The notes: generated from the sequence alone by a model not told the origin. A stretch of DNA of 64,000 nt from Eutypa lata (GCA_022661535.1 JAKULF010000020.1:124001-188000), one strand, 5' to 3'. Counted from the first letter of the stretch, positions 37,321 through 50,300 are shown. A program made the numbers and translations.

Positions 37321-37636
37321 TATACCATAACATACCATACGTACATACATACCATACCATGCATGCATGCATACATGCAGGCATATATACACCACTCGTT
37401 CCTCTAGCTTTTAACTCACCACCATCACAACGACCACGACGGCATTAACAACCTCTACAACGTTAACAACTGCGACAACAATTAACGTTCAGCCGACGAA
37501 ACCCATTCAATTGATTTGAGATACCCCTTTTAATCTCTCACTACCGAAAATCTATATTCGAAGCTCGAAAGCAGTACGTACAGCCAACACAATACAATAT
37601 ATCCTGATGCCTTCGGCATGAGACGGCATACACGAC
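35262..37636. other. 2.4 kb gene-poor spacer
   Basis: No coding region is supported. The composition leans to A+T and stop codons are frequent in all frames. It contains the ACAT microsatellite listed separately, and the CA-rich leader of the next gene from about 37420. Confidence 0.55.
37291..37318 (+). repeat. (ACAT)7 microsatellite
   Basis: Seven perfect ACAT units, followed by degenerate CATA/GCAT units to about 37385. It lies in the upstream region of the DUF3716 gene. Confidence 0.9.
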
Positions 37637-38702
37637 ATGTCCGAAACAGCCTGGGAGGCTGTCTGGTCAACCTACAGGATTATTCGGAGGATATATCCCA
37701 GCGCCACGAAGCCGACCGCTCCCTCGCTTGTCCCCCTGGTAGACCTTCCAGCCGTTCGCTCTTTACGGTCTAAGGAAGGCAGCCAATGCAAAAGCGAATT
37801 CACTGTTGCAGCATCAAAGGGCAATCGCAATATACAGGCAGCTTTGTTGCAAGTAGCTGGCGCAGTGAAGAAGCAAGAGTGTGTTCGTTGTCGTGGTAAC
37901 AGGGGACTTTGGGACGCGTGCGTAGCAAAGGGAGGTGAAGGACCATGTGCGAACTGCATATTCAATGGACAGGCAAACAGGTGTCGTGGTGAGAATAACC
38001 ACTTGTCAGAAGACCTATAATGTTGCCACGCTAATCAATCGTACATATAGTCCCTGATGGTGTCGGACTCCCTAGCCCACCTATGCCTGCTCCTACTACC
38101 CCTATTTCGTCGCCTCCCGCTGTGGAACTGCAATCTACAGATGATCATGCAGGATCAACAAGTCTGCAACAGCAAACAAGTCCAAGTATGTGATTCTATG
38201 AGATAATTTCACAGTTGTAAGCTAATCAATATCATGAGACTACATAGATCTCACTTCTATTGAAAGCGAAGGCCCTGTGTTGGCACCGTTAAACACCAGA
38301 AAGCGGAAGGCCAGCCACGATATTGCAAATGAGTTCGCTCCATTCGAGGTATCGCAATGTACGGACGGAACCATAGGATGGAAGTCAGGCCCAGGAGGTT
38401 CTACCATGCAACTATTCTACAGCACTGACATGAAATCTGTCGTGTCAAAAGGCGGTCCAATCGACATCAAAATCGACACAGCGGAGCTTTCGGGCTTTGA
38501 GAGAGAAGTCGAGGAAGAGAAGAATGGCAACGGCATCATCACACTGGCGTATAAAAACACTACGCGAAGCTCAATCAAGTTGGTTTTCGACCGCGGCGAA
38601 GGCAGCAGGATCGACCTTGGCAAGAAGCAGGCCATAACATTCACTCTCTGGCTCCGAGGATGCGGCGTAAGATATGGCGTTGAAGATAAGACTACCAACT
38701 GA
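37637..38702 (+). CDS. DUF3716-type protein, 313 aa, 3 exons
   Basis: Exons: 37637-37988, 38051-38185 and 38248-38702. Both introns are 62 nt, GT-AG, and the phases join exactly. Exon 1 (residues about 80-117) ends with a cysteine-rich motif: QECVRCRGNRGLWDACV, then GPCANCIFNGQANRCRG. This matches the C-x2-C...C...C-x2-C...C pattern of the fungal DUF3716 domain, which probably binds zinc. Exon 2 is a short Pro/Ser-rich linker. Exon 3 starts with a basic KRKRKASH-like patch that could be a nuclear localisation signal. It then forms a globular beta-rich region (PFEVSQCTDGTIGWKSGPGG, ITFTLWLRGCGVRYGV) that I do not recognise. Function is unknown; related proteins often occur in multigene families of moulds and may bind nucleic acid or protein. 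Confidence 0.72.
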
Positions 38703-40782
38703 GCCCTCTGTGTCACAGCACCATGTGTAGACGGTCTACTATATAAGGCTTTGCAAGATGGTTAGCTAGTTTGCTTTCAGGGATATTTTAGAGAAATGGC
38801 TTTATGCAATTAACTGCTATAGAAAGGGTTATTACTCCTGCGGTCTGGTGGCTATTGCTGGAATAGGGGAAGTACAGGCGAGGTAACACGAAATAGAAGA
38901 AATTAATGCCAAAATGAACCTATGCAGAAGAGAAAGGTTATCAATATCGAGTATCACGCTTTATGCAAAGTTTAAATAGCAAGGACCAAGTCACCCTTTA
39001 AGGTTGGTCGCCTCCTATCACGGCAATAAGTAGAGGACTCGGGCCCACACCGGATTTCTGTAACTACCTCTTAGGTATATAGCAGTGCTACCCGCCCGCC
39101 ACCTAGCTAGACTTCCTCTTTTCCTTCTGTGTACAACAACAATATACCCATCTAGACCCTATGGTTCATTGGTATCGTAGCACCTCCAAGGTATCACAAA
39201 GAGGTGACTCACAAGAGACGAATCATAATTATTTTCAAAAAATAAATTCTTGTCATCCCAAAATAGAGCAAGACGCCGAGAGGCTCATGGATAAGAAGTA
39301 ACACGAAGGCGATTCTTTGGTGCCCCTGTAGTTGCCGTTATCCAGCCTTTAGGAAACCCAAAGCCACACCACTTAGAAAACCATCCATGGCAGAGTGTCT
39401 ACTATCTTTATCCAGCAGGGCAGTGTAATAATTTTCCGCAGTAATTCGTCCGCTTGGTGGTTAGTGTCAGTGTCTAGATTACTTAAATGGGTATGCTTAA
39501 GAGGAAAGGACTCCTGAATACCTCGTGTGTCTGGTTGAAATATCCGTAAAAGTGGTCATTTCTGTACTAGTGGTTTCACAGCTATTGTTTTTTAGTTAGT
39601 TATTATACCCTGAATCATACAGATTATAACTTATGTCCAACCCAGTATACCATGTAGGCGGTTAACAATTGAGCACTGGTGTGCCAATGGCTACTTTACA
39701 GATCAACCGTAAATTCAGGGGTAAATATCTCAACAGTTCGGAGCTAGAGAAACTTGCACATTTCGAAAAGGGCTATGGTACGAAATGATATAGCGAAGTA
39801 TCTCTAGTTAACTGAACGGGATACTATGTTCATTAAATACACATAAGCAAACACTACGGGGTATATAACCTCTTCTTTCAAATACTTAACACAATGTCGA
39901 TGGTATTATAGGTCAATATTCCGATAGATCTACTTATCTACTCATCTTGAAATTTACATTTCGTTCTATCTGCTAAGGATCAGCAAGGATAACTTTCCCG
40001 GCCGTAGCACAAGTAAGGTAGGGGGTAGGGGCAGCATTACTAGTGCCAGCATGTGCGACGAGGCTTCATTTGAAACGATAGCCGCAAGGCTATGTTGTTG
40101 CAACTCGCAGCGTCATATTCAAATGAAAGCACTAGTTGCTAAATTTATGACACGGTACCTGTGAGCACTGGTTCGTACTATAACCATCCTCAGAGAGGAA
40201 GACGGGCTTGGAGATTTCTGCCTCCCTGTTTAATGGCTCCTCTACGGGCAAGTCGTACTCTAAAGTCATTTTTCGTGAAGTAATTATGCCAATGCTGTCT
40301 TTTTTTTCGTTGACTATATGGCATCAATGAGATACCCAGTATTACTTGCAACCAATAATATCTCGTATCACGTAGTTCCCTATTAGATCTACTACATTAA
40401 AGGTCCCAAAGTATTACTAAAGTTCAAATACCCTTACAATCTGATTGGTTGAATTCAGCCGGTTTATCCCGTCAATGCAATGGGCTTACATGCCGTTTGC
40501 AAAAATGTACCTAATGAATACCTAGGTAGAAGTGGTTATGTCCTTGAATTCTCTAAGTAAGGTAGGCCAACAGCTCCATGTAGGTAGGCCAGCTAAGAGC
40601 TGTTTACCTAGGTAGGTAGTTGCATTGGATGTAACCTCTAGAGGATAGGTCTAATCCTACATTCGCGACGCCCCCACACATAATGACAGGGCAGAATAAA
40701 GGGAAGCCTGTTAATGGCGGTAGGGTAAGGGTAGCTAGATCTGATAGCTATCTGCCACTAGGTAGAACTTAGATCTAGGTTG
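38703..40782. other. 2.1 kb gene-poor spacer
   Basis: No gene is supported. It contains one copy of a 14-bp recurrent intergenic word (TACCTAGGTAGGTA, 40605-40618). Otherwise I see nothing in it. Confidence 0.55.
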
Positions 40783-41717
40783 TCAGCCGACTCTTCTTAC
40801 AATAAAACAAGGGATTAAGAGTAGGGGGGGCTCGGTGCTAAAGGCCCCAAAGCATGCATGTGTACCTTGACACAGGCGGGAATCTGTACCTAAGTAAGAC
40901 GGGTAAATTATTGTAAGTAATACCCCTAGCCAAAGCTTAAAAAGGGCTACTCCTATGTCCAAATTATCAAGCTCGTTGTCGAAACCGCTGAGCTCGTTAT
41001 TGAAACTGTTAAACTCATTGCCGAAAATGTTAAGCTCGTTGCCGTAACTGTTAAGCTCGTCGCTAACGGTATACGTCAGCGGATTGGCTGACCCGGTCGG
41101 GTACCCTTCCCGCTCAGCCGCTACTTGTGGGTTGATGGACTGCCTGGGTGCAATGTATCTCTTCCCCTGCCGCGCCCATGTGCGACACACAGCCATGTTC
41201 TGGTCTGGACCGAGGGAACCAAAGTCTACGCCACAATCGCGGAGAGATATATCGTTCAACACGGAGCGTGGGGCATCGCTAACTTCGCGCATCACATCTT
41301 CCAATTTGCGGTTGTAGGGCCCTTGGATCATGGAACGGTCCATGGGATGTTCTCCCTTCTGATCTCGGACGGCGTCCACAATACGATACCAATTCTCCTC
41401 GGTGTGGATGTTTCCCTCAGTCTTGAGAACATCCCAGAGACCCTTAATCTCCTGGTGGTTGAAGACCGTCACAACTGCCTTCGTAGTTTTGTACTTCGAA
41501 TCGGAAGAATGGTTCCTCAGGATATGCTCCCTACGGGATGTTAATTGAAATACTATATAGAGTCTCCGAATTCCGAAATAACTGAATAAACGTACTTGAT
41601 CTTGCTGAAGTCCCATTTCTTAGGAGTGAGACAAGCTGAGGGTGGTTTCGCAGGGTAGCAATCCAAATCTGCTACTGCCGCTAGCACTGGGCACCCCCAA
41701 TATTGCTTGTCTGACAT
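40783..41717 (-). CDS. Unnamed C/H-rich zinc-finger-like protein, copy A, 289 aa, 2 exons
   Basis: Exon 1 is 41717-41596 and exon 2 is 41530-40783 (minus), with a 65-nt GT-AG intron in phase 2. The frame extends far upstream of ATG 41717, but the paralogue fixes this start (MSDKQYWGCPVL here against MSEKRYWACPVL in copy B). The N-terminus holds a putative metal site: Cys of GCPV, Cys of PSAC, then EHILRNH across the splice site, a C..C..H..H arrangement. A helical domain shared with the paralogue follows: FNHQEIKGLWDVLK, NWYRIVDAVRDQKG, DRSMIQGPYN and AVCRTWARQGKRYI. The C-terminal part carries five 7-residue repeats (NELNSYG, NELNIFG and so on), then a hydrophobic tail absent from copy B. 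Family not recognised; a nucleic-acid or chromatin-related role would be a guess. Confidence 0.62.
40963..41067 (-). repeat. Five 21-bp tandem units inside copy A
   Basis: Units at 40963, 40984, 41005, 41026 and 41047. They encode a heptad of Asn-Glu-Leu/Phe-Asn/Ser/Asp-x-[aromatic/Leu]-x on the minus strand. The period is a multiple of three, so unit number can change without breaking the frame. Confidence 0.8.
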
Positions 41718-44700
41718 TGTAAGAGATGGAGTGTTGTGTTGTCGATTTATGGCTAGTTGTCTCGAAAAGAAAAGAACACTCCGCTGTATTGAAGTGAAAT
41801 TCACGGAACAAAGGGATGGAAGAAGATTTCGTAGAAAAATTGTCCCATTTTGAACGCCCCGTAGCATTGCGCGCGCACGCAGTGCGAGCGAGACATTACC
41901 CTTGTCTGTTTTTGAGCTGCATGGGAGAGTAATCGGTCTGTAATGCAGGAAAGGAATCGCAGTGGTATATAGATAATAACATCTTCTCATTGGTAAAGTA
42001 ATCAAGTGTTTCAAGAACTAGCATAGCCCGGGCAATAGGACATTTCACACACACGTTACCAAGGTTTCAACAGCACCGCCAGTTTCTAGATATCGTTGCA
42101 GCGGATAACTCGAGCATGCGGACTTTGGCATATAGTTGACACAGTAGATCCCGCTTTCACCGTCTCCCGCGGGGCTGAATCCGCAGTGAGTGGGTGGAAG
42201 CAGACTCGGGCTAAGAACGTAGGAATCTTCAAATTACGATCGGTTAACGAGGGAAAAGGCCGTGAGTGCAAGTGTGTGGGCCCTTCGTTGAGTGGTGTAA
42301 ACTTGGCTGACAGCCTAGACGGGAAGCGAAGAATCGAGATGCGATCGACGAAGAGAGATCTTACTGGTCCGTTCGGATGAGACTGGTGGTTATCATCACA
42401 GGAATGCCTAAGAGGTCCCGTCCTCCCCCTCCGACATTCAGTTCCTAATCAATTGAACTTGACGAGTTCATAAGCCCCTAACTTTCTTCTTGAGGGTTGG
42501 CACCACTGACCTATGATTGTGAGCCAATTGCCCCAATCCTGTTCGTGATTGGTCAGTTATCAATCTACTTCCCAATGCACACTTGCAGGAAAGTCATTGA
42601 AAGGTACGCCTGCTACTACCACAAACAGAAATTCCGAGTCCTGACTGAAAGAAATAGCCGGAGAAGGGGAGATTTGGAAGCGTCATGTGTGCTTGAGAGC
42701 TTCCTTACCGACCAAAACAAGACATCTACTTATCGAAGCCAGGCTGATGATGGGTGAAAATGTGTTAGGGATGAATATCAGGCTAGAGATGCCAAAGAGA
42801 AGGCTAGCAGAGATTTCTTGTCGGTTGGGATGGGGACAGGCAACCGGGACTTGAATCTACTTATACGTAGTGCCATCCATGCTCAAAGGTAGAATATGAG
42901 GACTTTCTTCTCTCAGAATCTTTTGTCGTTCTCGACGTTTCGGTTGTTTTATGGAAGTCCTAGACCGGGACAATTGACCGCGAGAACGAGGGGATAGGCA
43001 ATGTCGTGGTCAACAGGAATCTAGATACTGATACCACTGCTGTATATTCTGGGCAAGGCCGTGTAGTGTTGAGGGTAGGCATCCTACCATTTAAAGGGGG
43101 GTATGTGAGGCACATAAGTATAACGGAGTCTAATGAGAGATTGGGAAGAACTGTCGATGGCAACGATGGGAAATCGCTTCTTTATAGACGAGACACTTGA
43201 GAGATGGAGGTCTGGCAAAGATGCCTGTGGATGGCTTTATATTACCCGCTGCACTCTTGCACTTTCTCATGCATGATCTTCTTCTAATCACCGGCTTTTC
43301 AACGCGCTCGATCTCTCTTTCGCCTTCTTATGAATACGGATTTTGACTCCCTCTATTGGACCTGTCAAACCCCGATAACATCCGGCATAGAAATAAGGCG
43401 ATCGTGAGGCACGATAACATGTTTTAGAGGCAACGAGGCCTTCTTGGTTTTGGAACTTCATTGGTTGGTGTTCTGGTGTCCGGTTACAATTTCCCCCGCC
43501 TTGGTTGCCCGGTCCTGAATGCTGCAGAACTGGGTGAGGCTGATTGGTAGAAACCCGACAATTTAGGTTGCTGACATGCACTAATATACATTATGAACTG
43601 TTCGGTGAACTGCAACAAGGTGTGAGGTCGCGAACGATCTGATGCTATGCGGCTCATCATGTAGTTATTAGTAATAATACCCTACATTTTTCGAGACCGC
43701 GCACCCTTCTACTACTATGGTTAAATATATTATAGCATATTGCCATCTTATCAAGTTTGGCTTCTACGATCTACATCCGTCCCTATGAGCAGCAAGTTAC
43801 CTTATATAATATCCAGTGGCTGGTAGACGATGACGTAAATACAGATGATGAACACATATTAACCATGTTCTGGAAAAAAGAGGTGTCAACCGGACACTTT
43901 GCCAAGGTTACGGCCTTGCTCAAAGGAAAATGAGTCGGCCTGTTGATTTAAGCCGTTAGGTAGCATTCGGGTCATTCCGGTGAGTGGTACACGAGGACGA
44001 TGATGATATTAGTAGTGATGATGAAGGCATTATTTATTAATCGATATGAATGCAATAATGTTAGTATCTTTTCAACTACGCCTCTTCCCCTTTCCGTCTA
44101 TTGGTATCCAATACTGATGTCGATGTTGATGATATGATATGATGACGACGACGATGACCCCATCCCAAACTGACTGACTGACTGGTTTCGACACCCCTTT
44201 ATCCTCGAGATATATCAGGCAGGCAGCGAGAGAGCGAGGGGAGGACAGAAGAAAGGTGAACGTGAAACGGAATCGAATCGAAGGATTGACATAAATCCAA
44301 TGCAGTGAGTGGCCTTTCTAAAATGCTGGCTGGTTCATGACGCTGATGTGGATGATGCAACAAGAAAAGCCCCAGCTGCTCCCCCCCCAAATGAATAATC
44401 CATGTTATGTAAGACGGGCGACGGAGCACAAGTGAAAAGGGAAAACCCAAGAAAAAGACCAAGGTGGAAGAAGAAAAAAAGAAGAAAAAGTGGAAGTCCC
44501 ACCAGCCTGTCCGACCCCAACTCCATCCGTACCTAGACAAGCAAACAAACACCAAAAACCCCCCAAAAATGCTTTTGATCCTGGCCCTCTCCCGTCAAGT
44601 AGGCAAGAAATCACGTCAGCCATCCATCCTCCACGAGGAGTACGATGGATCAATCAATCAATCCATCGGCCAACATGTATTTCATCATCATCTCATCCAT

Positions 44701-44826
44701 CTAGGGACAATTCCAATAACCCTCCTCAACATCCCTCTCGCGATCCCTTTCCCTCTCCCTCTCCCTCGCCCAATCTCTCTCGGTCACCGTCATCGTCGTA
44801 GCTGGGGAAACTTCACCATCAGGATA
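41718..44826. other. 3.1 kb spacer between copy A and PRM1
   Basis: Small frames at 42086-42380, 42497-42757 and 42960-43200 lack ATG starts, good context or recognisable content, and overlap on opposite strands. 44160-44826 is the PRM1 3-prime side, with purine-rich stretches near 44464-44500. Nothing else is seen. Confidence 0.5.
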
Positions 44827-47310
44827 CTAGCTCTGATTGACGTTCCCAACATACCCATGACTACTGGACCTAATACTCCCCGGCGCGGCATGCTCCACCG
44901 TGCCGCGACCCCTCGCCACATCGTGCGCATCCATCATCTGAAAGTTATCGGAGAACGGATCGCCCCGACCGCCGCCGACTTGCTGCTCGTAGAACCCGCC
45001 CCCCAAGCGCGGCGACACCTCGCCCAGGCTCTTAGACCGGCGCGGGGAGCGCATCGGGGACCTCGGCCCGGCCGACACCGACATCGACGACGACGATGAT
45101 GACGTACCGGGGGTGTCCCGGAACTGCTGGGTCCCGTCGTCGGGGGACATGGCGCGGACGAGCGCCCACACGACACCCATCAGGACGACCAGGAAGTAGA
45201 CGAGCAGCAGCGCCGTCGAGATGAGCGCCTCCTGGATGATGTTGTTGCGCAGCCAGTTCGTGACGTGCAGCACCGCGTCCGTGACCTCGTCGGCGGTGCC
45301 GCTCCCGGGCGCGGCGAGGAAGCTGCGGACCTCGGAGTCGCCCGAGATGGACTCCTTGGCGCCGACGGAGTAGATGTCCTCGGGGAAGCGGGGCATGTCG
45401 ACGTGGGCGTGGTCGTGGATCCAGGTGAGGCCCTTCTGGACGGTCTCGATCTTGATCCCGAAGACGCAGTGGATGACGCCGGCGGCGGCCTCCTTGAACG
45501 GCGTGTCCCCGAAGACCTTGGTCAGCCCCTCGTCCATGGTCTCCATGAAGGCGTTGATGGTGTCGTTCACGGCCGTGGTGGCCGTGGTGACGTGGCCCAG
45601 CACGTCGTCGTTGATGTCGTGGCTGAACCCGTCGATGACGCCGTTCGCGTCGTCCGACCACTTCTTCGACACGTTCCCCAGGCTGTACACCACTTCGTCG
45701 GCGAACTCGCCCACTTGCTCCGACAGCGCGGGCACCTGCTTCTCGATGGCGCGCAGCAGGACGCCCTGGCACGCGCAGGAGAAGAACCCCGCCACCGCGA
45801 GCGACAGCACGAACAGGGCCGGGAGCGACGTCGCGTACGCGACGCACCACCGCACCAGGACGCGCTTCTTCTTCGAGAGGTTCTTGGCGCCCCAGCGCTG
45901 GCTCGCCGCGATGCCGGCCCGCGCCGTCCGCGGCCGCGAGTACATGTACGCGAGGTCGAGGTTGTCGTACTGGTGGGCGGCGAAGAGCTGCGCGTGGCGG
46001 GCCTGGCGGTCCCAGCGAAGCTTCTCCCAGTAGGCCATGGGGACGCAGGCGAGGAGGGCGAGCAGGGCCAGCACGACGATGGCGACGATCTTGGCCTTGC
46101 GCGCCGTCTCGTACAGGGTCTCGAAGAAGTCGGCGATGGCGGAGTTCTCCGAGCAGAAGGAGAGCGCCTCGCGCTGGGCCACGGGGAACACGCCCTTGTC
46201 GAAGGACCAGTTCCCGTAGGACGCGTCGAGCGCGTCGCGCACCATCTTGAAGGGGATCCCGATCGTCTCGTCCGTCTTGTTGCGCACCTCGTCGAAGGTC
46301 GGGAGGTCGTGCTCGAGCTTGGTGATGCTCGCTACGAAGCCGCTGCTGTCGATGTTGACGTCCTTGATCTTCTCGAAGAAGTCGTTCAGCGGCTTCTTGA
46401 TGTCCGGTTTGTCCGGGATGTCGATGCGGGGGAGGAGCGTGACGGCCGACGCAGGCGGGAGGTCGCGCACCCGCAGGACGGTCATGGTGGGTGTGGATAT
46501 CGGCGGCGGCGATGATGATAATGATAATGATAATGAGGATGGCGGCAACGGCGGCAACGACTCGATTAGAGGGGGAAAGTCGCGGTCGAAAAGACCACCG
46601 ATTCCACCTACGATCTTGTCCCCCGCGTCCTTGCCAGCATCGACGACAGTATCGCCCGCGTTGGCGACGCTCTCGATGGTGTCCCACCCGCTGTCGATGA
46701 CCTTCTGTATGCCGTCGGTGGTGGACATGAGGCCGTCGGCGAAGCCGTCGATGGCCTTGTTCATGGCGTCGGTGGTCTTCTCTACCACCTCGGCCGTGGC
46801 GTTCAGCGCGCCGTGGATCGCCAGCGCCGCCAGGCACATGTACGTGTCGGTCATCATGTGGAGGAAGAAGAGGATCAGCTGCTCGACGCTGGTGATGATC
46901 ATCCCGAGCACGGTGATCAGGGCCTGCACGGAGCTGGTGATGCCGTCGGCCACGAGGCTGTTGACCCCCCGCGACAGGTAGTGCGGCATCGAGGCCATGG
47001 CGCTGCCCGTGTCCTCCACCTTCTTACACGCCGACATGGCCTTCTCCTTGGAGTCGTCGAGCCCGTTCTGGAGACTGCCGGCCGTTAGGAGGAAGTGGAC
47101 GAGGACTAGCAGGAGTAGGACGGTCCATCGGTTGAACCAGATCTGCGAGAGTCTTGCCCGAAGTCCCAGATAGGGAGTGATCTCGTTGTTGCCGGGGAGT
47201 CGTGATGATGAGGGGGCTGAGGGCGGGTTCGGCTCTCCCTGCTTCTCCCACGAACTGATGTTCAGTGTTGGTGGGATAGGCGGGATGCCTCTCTTTTCAG
47301 AGAGTGACAT
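44827..47310 (-). CDS. PRM1: Plasma membrane fusion protein Prm1, 827 aa
   Basis: A single long exon. I start at ATG 47310 (MSLSEKRGIPPIPPTL); a TTG two codons upstream is rejected. Prm1 is a multipass membrane protein that helps plasma-membrane fusion during mating and hyphal (anastomosis) fusion. The order of hydrophobic segments fits the family: RWTVLLLLVLVHFLL near residue 65, a double segment near 130-175 (VQALITVLGMIITSVEQLIL), KIVAIVVLALLALLACVPM, SLPALFVLSLAVAGFFSCAC, and a last one ALISTALLLVYFLVVLMGVV. Between them are large extracellular loops with N-glycosylation sites and paired cysteines. Family phrases include YGNWSFDKGVFPVAQREALS and LPTFDEVRNKTDETI. A Ser/Leu/Pro-rich insertion coded by a TGA/TAA-type microsatellite (about 46500-46545) interrupts the first loop. 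The C-terminal tail is disordered with basic SPRRSKS-like phosphosites. Confidence 0.9.
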   Translation of the reverse strand: MSLSEKRGIPPIPPTLNISSWEKQGEPNPPSAPSSSRLPGNNEITPYLGLRARLSQIWFNRWTVLLLLVLVHFLLTAGSLQNGLDDSKEKAMSACKKVEDTGSAMASMPHYLSRGVNSLVADGITSSVQALITVLGMIITSVEQLILFFLHMMTDTYMCLAALAIHGALNATAEVVEKTTDAMNKAIDGFADGLMSTTDGIQKVIDSGWDTIESVANAGDTVVDAGKDAGDKIVGGIGGLFDRDFPPLIESLPPLPPSSLSLSLSSSPPPISTPTMTVLRVRDLPPASAVTLLPRIDIPDKPDIKKPLNDFFEKIKDVNIDSSGFVASITKLEHDLPTFDEVRNKTDETIGIPFKMVRDALDASYGNWSFDKGVFPVAQREALSFCSENSAIADFFETLYETARKAKIVAIVVLALLALLACVPMAYWEKLRWDRQARHAQLFAAHQYDNLDLAYMYSRPRTARAGIAASQRWGAKNLSKKKRVLVRWCVAYATSLPALFVLSLAVAGFFSCACQGVLLRAIEKQVPALSEQVGEFADEVVYSLGNVSKKWSDDANGVIDGFSHDINDDVLGHVTTATTAVNDTINAFMETMDEGLTKVFGDTPFKEAAAGVIHCVFGIKIETVQKGLTWIHDHAHVDMPRFPEDIYSVGAKESISGDSEVRSFLAAPGSGTADEVTDAVLHVTNWLRNNIIQEALISTALLLVYFLVVLMGVVWALVRAMSPDDGTQQFRDTPGTSSSSSSMSVSAGPRSPMRSPRRSKSLGEVSPRLGGGFYEQQVGGGRGDPFSDNFQMMDAHDVARGRGTVEHAAPGSIRSSSHGYVGNVNQS

Positions 47311-50300
47311 AGCCAAGACGTAATCCTGTATTTCCCTGGTTTTGTTTTATTTTGTTTTGTTTTCGTTTTCGTCTTCGGTGGCGTATCTCAACGTGGTGGT
47401 GGGTATGTTGGTGTAGTCATATGCATGTATACGTACGTACGTAGCAATTGTGTGTAGAATCTTGAATGAATGAATGAATGAATGAGCGAGCAGGTATGTA
47501 AGGGGATCCGGAATTCGCTCAGCGAAATGGAAGGACTTTGTATGCAAAGATGCAATAATGTGTTTGTTGGAATGAATGAGAAGCAAGAGAGTCAACCTCA
47601 AAGAAACAATTACGAGTTGGGAGTGATTTGAAGGTAGGCGTGAAAGTAGACCGTTATCCATATGAACAATGAAGGAAAGAAATTGCAACAATGATTCACC
47701 TCCATTGACCTATTGTCTCCCCCTAACTATGACTCCCATCTCATGCAACACATAATAATAAGGAAATGGTAGAATGTAGTTGAGTTGTTCACCTGAGAAA
47801 CTTTGAATTCTTAAGGAATCAAATCACAAGCGGGCGTGGTATATAATAAAGGACATTTGAGGACATCGTATGTAGGACGATACCCAGCCATCCCCTGCAC
47901 TTCCTCATGACTGCGGTCGGTACCACCCAAGACGAACTTTTAACCGAACCCATGGAGGGTCAGTCATATGACCAGCAGTGACTAGGCGGCTCTGACATAC
48001 CTACCATAGGAATAGAAAAAAAACTCTTTGTTTCGACTTCTCGATGCGAGCAGGGTCTGGTGTTCTTTGTTCCCCCTTGGAAGGTTGTCCTCGGGTATCT
48101 GTGGGGAATTTTGGCTGTTTTAAGCGCCGTTAGAGCCATCCCCGTCCACTCGATCTCCTTTGTCCGGGATATGCGCACCACTGCCTTACCTCACTAAGTA
48201 GACCAGCTTTCGGTGAAATGGGGCTAAATACACACTTAAGGTAGCGGCGTATATTAAAAATAACCGCGTTGAAATTTGCGGAAGGTGTTTAGCACTTACA
48301 ATACGAAGGCGCTTCATTGGCCCTAGAAAGCTTGTGTCTTGAGCGGTTTACTAAGTAATCATCTCATTAACAAACGAAAGGTCAGACACATGAAAACTCA
48401 TTAATGAGAATTAATTTAAATTTAGTTGATATTGAATACACTTATGTTCATGAAAATGCTCAAACATATATGATTGACTGACGGGAATATGTGATGAAGT
48501 TGGCAACCTACATAAGAGTAAAAGAAAAAAAGACGATGTTATGCTTAATGTCAACCCGCCCTAATACCCCGCGGCCAATTAGTGCATTAGCCTCTTGTTT
48601 ATTTGAGAAATTCAAAACATAATTAGCTAATTTAATTATATACATACAATGTATGTATATAAGTAGTTACCAGTACAGACCAAAATGATTGCGTAGATTA
48701 TTGCCGCCAGGCTTTGCAGATTGCAGATTGCAGATATTATAATATTTAATTCAAAATGCGAATCGTTTTAAAACCTGGTGTAGACCATTTACAAGCATTA
48801 TAGCTATCGCCAACATTGTCGATTCGTTTATTTCAATATCTTCCCATATTTACATCATTAAAGACTAAAGGGGTTGGTTTGCAGATTAGGTACTACATCC
48901 ATACATACATAGTGGACCTTATGTAAGTATGTAGGTAACTATTCCGAGGACCAGTTTAAAAGACCGTTGAGACCCAGTGCTGATGATTGGCCATGCCGCG
49001 CCTAATTGGCTCCTTCCGATGGCGGCTCTCCTATTAAGCGCCGGCATTTTACAGCCAGTCGAGCCAGGATTCAATCTATATCGAACGGCTTTTTTATCCT
49101 GTAAGGGTAGCTACATGCATGGCCTTTGGCGCCCGGGCAACATCGGTTCTCACTTTGAGCCAGGTGAGACTCAGCCGTAGTGTTAAATGCCCCTCCATAC
49201 TTTGCAACGCAGAAACATATTTGCTGATCATAACCTCCCCGAACGAGATGCCCCTCTCACTCCCCTCCGAATTTTCTACGAACTATAGCACACCATGGTG
49301 TTAGTCCCTGCACTTGACATCCGCAAGACGGCATAAAAGGTCAAGTCTGGTCGCAGGTGTGGACCCCATGGAGCCCTATCTACGCCGCAGACGGGCGTAC
49401 AGAGACTTCAATGACTACCGCGGTTGCATGGCCAGCTTTTGGGACCGTTGGCCGGTAGGATCATACCTAGCCCAGTAGAGAATGCTACCTGATAGCTTAA
49501 ATCTATAAAGCCGAGTTGCTCATGTTTCAACCAGTTCCGCCCAAACACCAAAACTGCAGGCTTGGCAAAACAGTTGGTCGATATAACACATCTTTTTCTA
49601 GGACATGATCATGTGTTCATTATTTCTATTACTACCATTGCCATACATCATTCTCGTTGTTTAGAACATACACACGATATCGAAAAGGTTTTCCGAGATT
49701 GTATGCACTCTAGCTCACGGACCTCCTAGGAGATAGATACTACTCGGCGCGCTCAGAATGTCCTTGTCTTCTAAGATAACATAAGAAGAATCTCATTCCA
49801 CCCAACAATAACACATGCCTTGAGACATGGTAACGATTGCTGACTTGTTCATGAAGAGGTAGATTGTGGAATCAGTGCTTGCCACATGGAAAGTTGTTGC
49901 CCAATTACCGAGGTGCAGGTGGGATGTGATGCCTGAAGCCCAACTTCTGCGATTGGACACAACCATCGCACGATACAAAAGAATGTTCTAGTAATTTAAG
50001 ATTCACTAACAAATAAACATAATATGACGTAAGTAGCTATTTAAAGCTATGATGATGACTCCTAGATATAAGATGTAAGCTGGTATATTATATTTGCCAT
50101 ATTCGTCTTGACGTAGGAATGCTTCATGGGTTTCCAGAAAGCTGTTGTTTGAATTGTGAAAGCAGTTGGAACAAGTTCTAAGTAGCTTACGTGATTACTA
50201 TAAGGAACTTTCGGGCAACAATCTCCCTTAACTAACGATTGGCTATAACGGTAGCAGTGCAGACGCTTGAAGGTGTCTGCAAGTGGCCAGCCAATTGCAA

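Noticed and set aside
37291..37385. CRISPR-like array
   Set aside because: It is a simple ACAT microsatellite with no spacers; no CRISPR array exists in this window.
45265..46515. Long plus-strand open frame (416 codons) and others antisense to PRM1
   Set aside because: It mirrors GC-rich PRM1 codons, has Val/Gly/Arg-rich low-information content, and the minus frame carries the recognisable membrane protein.
46480..46560. Intron in the first loop of PRM1
   Set aside because: The Ser/Leu/Pro-rich insertion looked like unspliced sequence, but no GT..AG pair on the minus strand removes it in frame, so it is kept as a low-complexity insertion.
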